Source: JAKFFN01 sp036675025
GTDB lineage: Bacteria > Sumerlaeota > Sumerlaeia > Sumerlaeales > Sumerlaeaceae
DNA length: 13,163 nt
Reading direction: 5' to 3'
Assembly (NCBI GenBank): GCA_036675025.1
Contig: JAKFFN010000316.1
Location: forward strand, 1 to 13,163
How positions within the stretch are numbered: position 1 is the stretch's first letter; every line of letters starts with the position of its first letter. Made by a program: the position numbers and the translations under genes. The notes beneath the pieces were generated by a model. It did not search any database and had not been told where the DNA came from. It saw only the letters and a list, made by a program, of their open reading frames with translations. This document shows positions 1-6,845 of the stretch, piece by piece.

Positions 1-951
1 CAGAAGGTAGTCGAAGAGGGACAGATTATTGAACCGGAGGAACTTCCTCTTCCCATAGATACTCGTCCATTTGCGGACGAACTGGCGCAAAGCCGCTACA
101 GCCTGATGGTTGGAGCTCTCTTTCCTAACTTTACGTTCGATGAAAACATGCAGCCGACAACTCGCGACGAGAAGTTTGAAAATCCGGCGGTAATGGTTAT
201 GCTGTTTAAAAACGGGAGCCCGAACGGGTATATGTGGTCGTTCCTTAATCCGGAAGCGCAGAAGATCGTAGGACAACCACATCCTGAAGTGGAAGTGACG
301 TTTGCCGGCTTCCGCAAAAAAGCCGGCGAAGCCGGGGCGGGCGAGTCTCTTTTTAATTACGAGGTTGAACTCAAGATCCAGGAAAAGAGCTCAAGCCTGG
401 AACCACAAAGCCTGTGGGTATCAGCAGGTCAGCTGCAGGAACTTCCGGTAAGCGAAAAGATAATGCAGGCCGCAAATGTGCGTATGGACAGGTTGAACAG
501 TTCACACGCAAGTGACATTACGTCAACGACTGGCGATCTGCCTGCATCAGTAGCTTCTACGGCAACCTTAATTGCAACGAATGGAAACTCTGACGCCGGA
601 ACAACCACGGCGGCGGCTGCCACAGCAGGGCGTTACCAGGTGGAATTCAAAGGAACAACGACAGGGCACGTGACTTTTCTGGGCTTCATGAGTGATCCCA
701 GCGTGGGCTGGGTATTCGCCGGATGTATCATTATCATCTTCGGCACACTGATCGCCTTCATGCTGGTTTATCGCGAAGTCTGGATTTACTACGACGAAGG
801 CAGCGGCCTCCTTTATATGGCCACCGCGGTGCGCGGCACCAATGCTTCCGCTCACCGGGAATTTGACCGGCTGGTGGCGCAGGTGAAGGATTTGCCTTCG
901 GCAGAGCCAAGCCAGACGGTTCCTTCAACTCCCGCAGTCGCGGGAGTTTAA
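1..951 (+). CDS. resB: Cytochrome c biogenesis protein ResB (C-terminal part, 5' end outside window)
   Basis: The frame is open from base 1 through the TAA at 949-951, so the gene begins upstream and 316 codons are visible; the ATG at 106 is internal. ResB (Ccs1) forms with CcsA/ResC the membrane complex that handles heme and attaches it to apocytochrome c on the outer face of the membrane. Visible here are a long soluble, presumably periplasmic, domain (with ALFPNFTFDE and PEVEVTFAGF stretches), then DPSVGWVFAG leading into one hydrophobic helix (CIIIIFGTLIAFMLVYREVW) and a cytoplasmic tail with the family's FDRL segment. Between the periplasmic domain and the last helix lies an Ala/Ser/Thr-rich low-complexity linker of about 45 residues. 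CcsA/ResC, often encoded right after resB, is not downstream here; it may lie upstream. The family call rests on the DPxVG-plus-final-helix layout and is quite firm; the partner genes are unseen. Confidence 0.85.
   Translation, partial: QKVVEEGQIIEPEELPLPIDTRPFADELAQSRYSLMVGALFPNFTFDENMQPTTRDEKFENPAVMVMLFKNGSPNGYMWSFLNPEAQKIVGQPHPEVEVTFAGFRKKAGEAGAGESLFNYEVELKIQEKSSSLEPQSLWVSAGQLQELPVSEKIMQAANVRMDRLNSSHASDITSTTGDLPASVASTATLIATNGNSDAGTTTAAAATAGRYQVEFKGTTTGHVTFLGFMSDPSVGWVFAGCIIIIFGTLIAFMLVYREVWIYYDEGSGLLYMATAVRGTNASAHREFDRLVAQVKDLPSAEPSQTVPSTPAVAGV
927..948 (+). terminator. Hairpin abutting the resB stop codon, possible terminator
   Basis: AACTCCCGC (927-935) and GCGGGAGTT (940-948) form a perfect 9-bp stem with a 4-base loop AGTC. 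The stem codes for the last residues of ResB and ends one base before the TAA. It is GC-rich enough for a terminator, but the following bases (TAATAGCAACC) lack a U tract, so it could equally be an mRNA 3'-end stabiliser or only a weak terminator. The next gene starts about 50 bases downstream behind its own -10 element, which fits an end of transcription here. Confidence 0.4.
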
Positions 952-959
952 TAGCAACC

Positions 960-990
960 GTCACAAATTTCTAGTCTCTGACTGTATAAT
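960..990 (+). promoter_or_regulatory. Candidate sigma-70 type promoter of the DUF512 gene
   Basis: A perfect -10 hexamer TATAAT sits at 985-990. The best -35 is poor (GTCACA at 960-965, 19-base spacing, 4 of 6 matches). Transcription would be expected to start around 996-998, which coincides with the GTG at 996 and the ATG at 999, so the mRNA would have essentially no leader. The perfect -10 in a short intergenic gap is the support; the weak -35 is the caveat. Confidence 0.45.
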
Positions 991-998
991 TTGAGGTG

Positions 999-2378
999 AT
1001 GTCAGCCTCCTTAACCCAAAAACAATCTACCGTTATGCCGGATAATTCTGGTGTGCAGATCCTGGAAGTTCAGCCGGAATCTCCCGGGCATCGCATTGGA
1101 CTGCTGCCTGGGGATAAGCTGATCGCCCTTAACGGACACGCCATATACGACATTCTCGATTACTGGTTCCACGTGTCGGCAGACAGACTGAAAGTGGAGT
1201 GGTTAACAGCCGAAGGCAAACGTAAAACTTCTACGGTTAAAAAAGGCTTTGACCAGCGCCTTGGCATTGAACTGGAGCCATTTGAAATCCGGCGCTGCAG
1301 CAACAACTGTGTGTTCTGTTTCGTGCACCAGCTGCCGCGTGGGATGCGACGTGAACTGTACGTGAAGGACGAAGATTACCGGCTATCTTTCCTGTACGGA
1401 AACTATATCACCGGAACCAACCTCTCCCCTGCCGATAAGCAACGCATTATCGACTACAAACTGAGCCCGCTGTTTTTTAGTATCCACGCCACGCGCCAGG
1501 ACGTGCGCGAGCAGCTCCTGGTTAAGAAAAATATTGAGCCGGTAATCCCACTGCTGCGGGAGCTTACTTCCCATAACATCTACATCAACTGCCAGGTAGT
1601 GTTGTGTCCGGGAGTTAATGACGGTGAAGTGCTGGCTGAGACAGTGGCGGATCTTTCGACCCTGTACCCCCACGTGGAATCTATTGCCGTAGTGCCGATC
1701 GGACTCACAGATCACCGGCAGCGTCTACCCCAGATGCGCGACGTTACGCCCGAGTATGCGCGCGAGTTCATTGACTACTGCGAGGTTCTGCAGGAGCGGA
1801 CAACCAAGGAGATTGGCTATCCGCTGATTTTCCCAAGTGATGAGTTTTTCCTGATAGCGGACATGGAACCGCCTTCCTATGCTCAATATCCGGAAATCCC
1901 GCAGTTGGCCAATGGCGTCGGAATGTACTATAGGTTTTATCAGGAAGTGGATGCGCTTCTGCAGGAGGCTGTGTCATTTTCGCGCGAGCCTAAGCGGATA
2001 GCGGCTATTACTACTTTTATGGGCGAAAAGGTTCTCCGGCGGTTGATTGACGGAATCAACAGTACGTTGAAGCCGCTAAGCGTTGACATTGTCTGCGTAG
2101 AAAACTCGCTATTTGGGGCCGGGATTACCGTGACCGGCCTGCTGCCGGGAGCAGATTTCCTGAAGGCCATTAAGGAGAACCCGGGTTACGACCGCTACCT
2201 TATCCCTGCCAATGCCTTGCGAGCATGGGACAAGCGGTTCCTGGACGATATGACGATGGAAGATCTGCGCCGTGAAGCGGGAGAAGGTGTCCAAATAATG
2301 ACGGGAGCAGACACCGCCCAGAGTTTCCTCGAGGCCTGCCTGCTCCCGGATAATGGGTGCGACAGCTGCGTGGCTTAA
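999..2378 (+). CDS. DUF512 family protein: PDZ domain plus radical-SAM-like iron-sulfur domain
   Basis: The 459-residue product has an N-terminal PDZ-like domain (about residues 17-70; the segment SPGHRIGLLPGDKLIALNG is typical) followed by a radical-SAM-like region. The Cys motif CSNNCVFCFVHQLPRGMR gives a CX3CX2C cluster at about residues 100, 104 and 107, followed by KDEDYRLSFLYGNYITGTNL, the hallmark of this family. The C-terminal part carries the conserved LFGAGITVTGLL segment and a Cys-rich tail. The family is found in many bacterial phyla and its reaction is unknown; binding of a 4Fe-4S cluster and S-adenosylmethionine is inferred from the motif. The usual FCFVDQ is FCFVHQ here. GTG 996, ATG 999 and ATG 1035 are possible starts; 999 is chosen because it lies 8 bases after a perfect -10. 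No well-spaced ribosome-binding site is visible; a GAGG ends only 2 bases before the ATG. The stop overlaps that of convergent rpoN. Confidence 0.88.
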   Translation: MSASLTQKQSTVMPDNSGVQILEVQPESPGHRIGLLPGDKLIALNGHAIYDILDYWFHVSADRLKVEWLTAEGKRKTSTVKKGFDQRLGIELEPFEIRRCSNNCVFCFVHQLPRGMRRELYVKDEDYRLSFLYGNYITGTNLSPADKQRIIDYKLSPLFFSIHATRQDVREQLLVKKNIEPVIPLLRELTSHNIYINCQVVLCPGVNDGEVLAETVADLSTLYPHVESIAVVPIGLTDHRQRLPQMRDVTPEYAREFIDYCEVLQERTTKEIGYPLIFPSDEFFLIADMEPPSYAQYPEIPQLANGVGMYYRFYQEVDALLQEAVSFSREPKRIAAITTFMGEKVLRRLIDGINSTLKPLSVDIVCVENSLFGAGITVTGLLPGADFLKAIKENPGYDRYLIPANALRAWDKRFLDDMTMEDLRREAGEGVQIMTGADTAQSFLEACLLPDNGCDSCVA

Positions 2379-3877
2379 GCCACTTCTTTTCGCATCTTCG
2401 CGCTTAGGATCTTCATCTGCTCGCGGTATTTGGCCACGGTACGACGGGCGATATTGATCCCGCGAGCCCGGATCAGTTCAGCAAGCTTCTGATCGCTGTA
2501 AGGTTTCTTCGGATTCTCACTGGAGATCATCTCAGCCAGCATGGCTTTTATGCTCGTACTGCTGGCATCTACGCCGCTTTCAGTCTCCAGGCCGGGGCTG
2601 AAAAAGTACTTCAGTTCAAATATGCCGCGCGGTGTTTCAATGTACTTGTTTGTAGTAACGCGGGCAACAGTCGACTCGTGCATGCCCACGACTTCGGCTA
2701 CCTCTTTCAGCGTCAGGGGACGAAGGCCGCTTGTTCCTTTTTCGAGGAAGTCCCGTTGGAACTGCATTACAGCTTCGCTTACTTTCAGGATCGTACTTTT
2801 TCGTTTCTCGATGTTCTTAATCAACCAGATCGCCGACTTGTACTTCTCCATGGCGAATTCTTTTTCCTTGGAACTGAACTCGGTCTGCTGAAGAAGCTGG
2901 CGGTAATAGCGGTTGATGCGAAGTCCGCTGGTTTTCCCTTCGTTGAGGTAGATCATATAATCATCGTCGACCTTCTTTACGAAGACATCCGGCTGGATGT
3001 ATTTTACGTCTTCTGAGTTTCCTGATCGCCCTGGCTTTGGCTCAAGGTGGCTGATCTGGTGGAAAACATCACGAACCTTTGCTTCATCAATTTTTACTTC
3101 GCGAGCGATCTCTTTAAACTTCTTTTTCTGAAGCAGGTCCAGGTGGTGTTCCACAATGCCTAGAGTGATGCGGTCTTTTACGCCGCGACTCTCTAACTGG
3201 ATTCGGAGACATTCGGCCAGGTTGCGTGCGCCTACTCCCACCGGGTCAAATGTCTGGATAACCCGCAGCACGTTTTCTACTTCCTGCGCATCGACCTTTA
3301 GATCCTCAGCGAGTTCTTCAATTGGTACCCTGAGGTATCCGTCATCATCCAGGTTACCAATGATGTACTCCCCGATATGAACCTGATCTTTTTCAAGGGC
3401 GCTTACGTGAAGTTGCCAGTTAAGGGAATCATAGAGGTTCTCGCGAAAGGCGACAAAATCGGCAAAGTCCCGTTCTTCTTCCTGAGGTTCGCTGGGCGTG
3501 TACACGCGGCTGTCCGAATCGTCGTAGAAATCTTCCCAATTCACATCAACGTCTGAAAAGTGTTCCTGGTCTGCGGCTGCCTCCGCAGTTTTATCCGCCG
3601 ATAGCTCGGAACGCTGCTCATCTTCGGGCGAGCTGTAGGTAAAATCAATTATGCTTTCCTCGGATGGCTGTGCCTGATCAGCATTCTCTGTTTTCTGGTC
3701 GCCTTCTCCTTCGGTATCTTCCGCAATCTCCAGGAAAGGGTTTTCCATTACTTCTTCGCTGGTAAGCTGTTCAAGTTCCTGGGCCGACATTTGCAGCAAC
3801 TGAATCGACTGCTGCATCTGTGGTGTCATAATTAATCGTTGCGTTTGCTTTTGAACCTGACTAAGTGACAATGCCAT
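2375..3877 (-). CDS. rpoN: RNA polymerase sigma-54 factor RpoN
   Basis: This encodes sigma-54, which directs RNA polymerase to -24/-12 promoters and needs an ATP-driven enhancer-binding activator to open them. The 500-residue product has all expected regions. Region I is Gln/Leu-rich (MTPQMQQSIQLLQMSAQEL, about 17-35) and contacts activators. An acidic region II (about 50-135) follows. The core-binding domain (about 140-330) includes GNLDDDGYL and FDPVGVGARNLAECL. The helix-turn-helix is LTLKEVAEVVGMHESTVARV, and the RpoN box ARRTVAKYRE is at residues 477-486. The start is well supported: AGAAGG lies 9 bases before the ATG and the N-terminus begins as the family does. Genes that often flank rpoN (lptB upstream, hpf/ptsN downstream) are absent; it is a single-gene unit divergent from a TPR gene. 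A near-consensus sigma-54 promoter precedes it, suggesting self-transcription. No frameshift or missing motif is seen. Confidence 0.97.
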   Translation of the reverse strand: MALSLSQVQKQTQRLIMTPQMQQSIQLLQMSAQELEQLTSEEVMENPFLEIAEDTEGEGDQKTENADQAQPSEESIIDFTYSSPEDEQRSELSADKTAEAAADQEHFSDVDVNWEDFYDDSDSRVYTPSEPQEEERDFADFVAFRENLYDSLNWQLHVSALEKDQVHIGEYIIGNLDDDGYLRVPIEELAEDLKVDAQEVENVLRVIQTFDPVGVGARNLAECLRIQLESRGVKDRITLGIVEHHLDLLQKKKFKEIAREVKIDEAKVRDVFHQISHLEPKPGRSGNSEDVKYIQPDVFVKKVDDDYMIYLNEGKTSGLRINRYYRQLLQQTEFSSKEKEFAMEKYKSAIWLIKNIEKRKSTILKVSEAVMQFQRDFLEKGTSGLRPLTLKEVAEVVGMHESTVARVTTNKYIETPRGIFELKYFFSPGLETESGVDASSTSIKAMLAEMISSENPKKPYSDQKLAELIRARGINIARRTVAKYREQMKILSAKMRKEVA

Positions 3878-3950
3878 TATTTATGACCTTCTCTCAACGT
3901 TTACTAAGTGCACGGACGACAACGGTCTGTGATCAAACTCGCAATTAAAA

Positions 3951-3965
3951 GCATGATGCGTGCCA
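3951..3965 (-). promoter_or_regulatory. Sigma-54 (-24/-12) promoter upstream of rpoN
   Basis: Read on the minus strand the site is TGGCACGCATCATGC followed by TTTT. Compared with the known consensus TGGCACG-N4-TTGCW, the -24 block is perfect (and is preceded by the preferred T), and the -12 block reads ATGCT, one mismatch. The invariant GG (3964-3963) and GC (3952-3951) are separated by exactly 10 bases. Transcription would start near 3939, giving a leader of about 62 bases that contains the rpoN ribosome-binding site. Activator sites would fall inside the divergent TPR gene; none was recognised. This is the only such match I noticed in the intergenic regions. Confidence 0.72.
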
Positions 3966-3969
3966 ATTT

Positions 3970-5025
3970 TTGTTAGACCGGATACTTTTTATTTTGTTCC
4001 ATAAAACATCTAAATCAAAATCCGCTCGATTGCAATGGCAGAATGGTACCTTAGCATCCTTTCTAACTAACCCCTGGCTTCGGCGGATATTATTTCTTGC
4101 CGTGACAGTAGCAGCAGCTCTGGGGTGGGCAGGCGCATTCAAGGCTTACAAAGCCGAAGTGTTGACGAAAGCCGCCGATGACCTGGTTGACCATAGCCAG
4201 TTCACTCGCGCAGAGGCATTTGCTGCAGCAGCTTTAAAACTGAACCCTCGCAGTGGATATGCATGGTTCCAATATTCCACAAGCCAGTACCTGCAGTTAC
4301 ACTTTGATGAAGCGATCGAAGGATTCAGGCAGGCAATTCCTCTTCTCCCCCACTCCTACAACGCACTTCGACTCATGGCCATTGCCCAGTACAAGAAAAA
4401 CAGATATGAACCAGCGGCAGAAAATTTCTCTGACTACCTGCTGATGAATCCGCAGCCAAGCGTTACTCCTGAGGAGATCTTTCGCATGGCAGGCCTTTCA
4501 TGGCTACGGGTGGGAAACCTTTCTGATGCAAACCAATACCTCACCTGGGCCAGCTACTACGCCGAAGAGAAAGGTGATATCCTAAAGGTACAGGCAATGG
4601 TTACAATCCTGATGAACCAGCCAGGCACCGCGGATTATTACTTCCGGTCTTTCAGACATTTTGAACCTGACGAGGACTTCAACCCTTACGAGCTCGTTGC
4701 AAACGCTATAGCGGCCAATAAACTAAATGGGGCTGTTGCGTTTCTTAGTTCAATCCACGAAAGAAATCCTGCTGACCTCAGTGTAGTCAAAGCACTTGCC
4801 ATGGCGTACAGCCGGATCGGATCTTCGGATAAGGCTGTGCAGCTGTTACAGAGATCTGCCACGGTGCATCCGGAGAACGCGGAACTGAGACTGATCTTCG
4901 GAGACGTGCTCTATGCTCAACGCAAATTCCCAGAGGCGTTTGAGCAATATGATTTGCATTTACGGCTCGCGCCCGACTCCCAGTTCAGGCAGGACATCTT
5001 AAAGAAAAAGGCCACATCACGTTAG
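3970..5025 (+). CDS. Membrane-anchored tetratricopeptide-repeat protein of unknown role
   Basis: The product has up to 351 residues: a basic N-terminus, one hydrophobic helix (about residues 40-58) and then a soluble all-helical region with several TPR units (for example around 66-95, 97-128, 132-163, and again 265-295 and 300-335 with NPADLSVVKALAMAYSRIG and HPENAELRLIFGDVL). Such proteins usually serve as scaffolds for protein complexes; no enzymatic motif is visible. The helix looks like a signal anchor, so the repeats probably face the periplasm. The start is uncertain. No ATG exists in this frame near the 5' end; an in-frame TAA is at 3946-3948, and TTG 3970 or TTG 4030 are candidates, neither with a visible ribosome-binding site. 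The 3' end is unusual because the last codons form one arm of the glyA terminator hairpin. The gene is divergent from rpoN across less than 100 bases, so joint control is possible but unproven. Confidence 0.72.
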   Translation: MLDRILFILFHKTSKSKSARLQWQNGTLASFLTNPWLRRILFLAVTVAAALGWAGAFKAYKAEVLTKAADDLVDHSQFTRAEAFAAAALKLNPRSGYAWFQYSTSQYLQLHFDEAIEGFRQAIPLLPHSYNALRLMAIAQYKKNRYEPAAENFSDYLLMNPQPSVTPEEIFRMAGLSWLRVGNLSDANQYLTWASYYAEEKGDILKVQAMVTILMNQPGTADYYFRSFRHFEPDEDFNPYELVANAIAANKLNGAVAFLSSIHERNPADLSVVKALAMAYSRIGSSDKAVQLLQRSATVHPENAELRLIFGDVLYAQRKFPEAFEQYDLHLRLAPDSQFRQDILKKKATSR

Positions 5026-5037
5026 TGATGTGGCCTT
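5001..5037 (-). terminator. Strong intrinsic terminator of glyA, embedded in the 3' end of the convergent TPR gene
   Basis: AAGGCCACATCAC (5008-5020) and GTGATGTGGCCTT (5025-5037) make a perfect 13-bp stem around a 4-base loop. Read leftward it begins 23 bases after the glyA stop and is followed by T5CT3, a textbook rho-independent terminator. Read rightward the tail (AACAGCTTTAGTTTTATTG) is a weaker U-rich run, so it may work in both directions. The TAG stop of the TPR gene lies at 5023-5025, in the loop and first stem base. Confidence 0.88.
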
Positions 5038-5060
5038 AACAGCTTTAGTTTTATTGTAAT

Positions 5061-6323
5061 TTAGCGGTTGGGATACAGCGGAAACGCTTTTACCAGTTCC
5101 CCAATTTCATTGCGAACGCTGGTGCGGAGAGATTCATCTTCAGGACTACGGAGAATCGCACAGATCCACTGGCCAATCCGGCGCATTTCGGTGGTGCCCA
5201 TACCGCGAGTAGTGAGGGCCGGTGTGCCGAGGCGAATGCCGCTGGCTTCCATCGGACTGCGGGTATCGAAAGGAATCATGTTCTTGTTACACGTGATTCC
5301 GGCTTCCTCCAGAAGATGCTGCGCCTGTTTACCGGTTACATTGAGCGCAGACACATCTACAAGCAGCAGGTGGCTGTCGGTGCCGCCGCTGACGATGCGC
5401 ACGCCACCGCTGGTGAGTTCTTCGCCAAGAACCTGGGCGTTCTCTTTAACGGCGTGAGCGTAATTCTTAAATTCAGGAGTAAGCGCTTCGCCAAAACACA
5501 CTGCCTTGGCGGCTATGACATGCATAAGCGGGCCGCCCTGCAATCCGGGGAACACGGCTTTATCAATAGCCTTGGCGTACTCTTCCTTGCACATTACCAT
5601 ACCTGCGCGGGGGCCGCGGAGGGTTTTGTGAGTGGTCGTCGTTACAAAATCTGCGTAAGGAACAGGCGAATCATAAACGCCGCCTGCAATGAGACCGGCA
5701 TAGTGGGCCACGTCGGTCATCAGCAGTGCGCCATTTTCCCTGGCAATTTCGGCAAATTTTGCGAAGTCAATCTGCCGCGGATAGGCACTGGCGCCGGCGA
5801 TTATCAGCTTCGGCTTATGTTCACGAGCCTGGCTGGCTACATGATCATAGTCAATGGTCTCAGAACCCTTTTTCACGCCGTAAGCTGTGACGTTGAAGTA
5901 AGTGCCCGAGAAATTGATCTTCATGCCATGGGTCAAGTGTCCGCCGTGGGCGAGGTCCATACCCAGGATAGTGTCACCGGGCTTTAGCTGAGCAAAGAAA
6001 ACAGCCATGTTTGCCTGGGCGCCGGAGTGAGGCTGCACATTGACGTGATCGCAACCAAACAGCTTTTTCGCGCGATCGATAGCGACAGTCTCAACAATGT
6101 CTACATATTCGCAGCCGCCATAGTACCGCTTGCCGGGCAAGCCTTCAGCATATTTGTTTGTCAGCACGCTACCCTGGGCTTCAAGAACGGCTTCTGAAAC
6201 GAAGTTTTCACTGGCAATCATTTCCAGCGTATCCTGCTGCCGGCGAAGTTCCTGGTTGATTGCATTATAGATGTCCGGGTCCTGTTGTGACAGGGGTGCA
6301 GACTTTTCGGTCAGCGCGCTCAT
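5061..6323 (-). CDS. glyA: Serine hydroxymethyltransferase
   Basis: This PLP enzyme interconverts serine plus tetrahydrofolate with glycine plus 5,10-methylene-tetrahydrofolate, the main cytosolic source of one-carbon units. The 420-residue length is normal. Visible motifs are LEMIASENFVS (33-43), TNKYAEGLPGKRYYGG (55-70), VQPHSGAQAN (96-105), the cofactor Asp and His in TDVAHYAG (D204, H207), and the PLP-binding Lys in TTTTHKTLRGPRAGM (K233). The start is supported by GAGGAG at 6338-6333, 9 bases before the ATG. That site lies inside the last codons of rpiB and only 3 bases separate the two genes, so they form one operon, probably with translational coupling. The rpiB-glyA pairing occurs in many bacteria. 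Transcription ends at the hairpin just downstream. Nothing is missing or altered. Confidence 0.97.
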   Translation of the reverse strand: MSALTEKSAPLSQQDPDIYNAINQELRRQQDTLEMIASENFVSEAVLEAQGSVLTNKYAEGLPGKRYYGGCEYVDIVETVAIDRAKKLFGCDHVNVQPHSGAQANMAVFFAQLKPGDTILGMDLAHGGHLTHGMKINFSGTYFNVTAYGVKKGSETIDYDHVASQAREHKPKLIIAGASAYPRQIDFAKFAEIARENGALLMTDVAHYAGLIAGGVYDSPVPYADFVTTTTHKTLRGPRAGMVMCKEEYAKAIDKAVFPGLQGGPLMHVIAAKAVCFGEALTPEFKNYAHAVKENAQVLGEELTSGGVRIVSGGTDSHLLLVDVSALNVTGKQAQHLLEEAGITCNKNMIPFDTRSPMEASGIRLGTPALTTRGMGTTEMRRIGQWICAILRSPEDESLRTSVRNEIGELVKAFPLYPNR

Positions 6324-6326
6324 TTG

Positions 6327-6797
6327 TTAATTCTCCTCGTCGATAAGCCGCGCGGCTCTACAGCTCGATCCAACGGCTTCAATTTTATCTACTCTATCCT
6401 GATGGCGTCCGCCTTCATAATCGGTGTTAAGCCAAAGGGATAATATTTCGCTATTGAGAGCTTCGCTCTGCTCGCGGCTGCGAAGGGAAAGGCAGTTGGC
6501 ATCATTGTGCCTGCGGCTCATCTCCGCTGCGTACTTATCCGTAACAAGGGCGCATCTTACGCCAGGTACCCGGTTTGCGACAATACTCATCCCGATGCCG
6601 CTGCCACACACAAGTACAATGCGATCAGCCTTTCCGGATGTGAGAGCCTTAAGTGCAGGCGCAGCTACGTCGGGATAATCAACCCGCTCGGGGGACGGCA
6701 CGCCATAGTCCAGGACTTCATGACCAGCAGCCTTAATCTCGTCTATGAGATGTCGACTCTCGACGGCGGCGTGATCGTTAGAAAACGCAATTTTCAA
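6327..6797 (-). CDS. rpiB: Ribose-5-phosphate isomerase B
   Basis: This enzyme interconverts ribose 5-phosphate and ribulose 5-phosphate in the non-oxidative pentose-phosphate pathway. Family signatures are the N-terminal IAFSNDHAA (catalytic-site Asp-His), VDYPDVA, the active-site loop CGSGIGMSIVANRVPG with its Cys, HNDANCLSLRSR with the catalytic His, and the C-terminal EGGRHQDRVDKI with phosphate-binding Arg/His. I place the start at the TTG whose product begins MKIAFSNDH, as the family does; GGAG sits 8 bases upstream (6809-6806) and the length becomes 156 residues, normal for RpiB. The frame stays open for 22 more codons upstream to a start at 6863, but those residues resemble nothing in the family. 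The gene follows ptsI and precedes glyA by 3 bases. The related LacA/LacB isomerases are less likely given the glyA context. Confidence 0.94.
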   Translation of the reverse strand: MKIAFSNDHAAVESRHLIDEIKAAGHEVLDYGVPSPERVDYPDVAAPALKALTSGKADRIVLVCGSGIGMSIVANRVPGVRCALVTDKYAAEMSRRHNDANCLSLRSREQSEALNSEILSLWLNTDYEGGRHQDRVDKIEAVGSSCRAARLIDEEN

Positions 6798-6805
6798 CCA
6801 GCTTG

Positions 6806-6809
6806 CTCC
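6806..6809 (-). promoter_or_regulatory. Ribosome-binding site that decides the rpiB start
   Basis: GGAG on the minus strand is 8 bases before the TTG codon at 6797-6795. It lies inside the longer reading frame beginning at 6863, which argues that the shorter, family-like start is used. Confidence 0.65.
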
Positions 6810-6845
6810 GAAAACATTATCATCTACGGTTTCCACTACTAATAA

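Noticed and set aside
304..336. Repeated GCCGGC blocks that could pair as a hairpin
   Set aside because: They lie inside resB coding sequence and are explained by Ala-Gly codons in a normal protein segment.
5316..5987. Long open frame of 223 codons opposite glyA
   Set aside because: It is the antisense shadow of glyA, whose frame carries every family motif.
6494..6507. TTGGCATCATTGTGCC as a second sigma-54 site
   Set aside because: It is inside rpiB and the GG-N10 spacing leads to CC, not GC.
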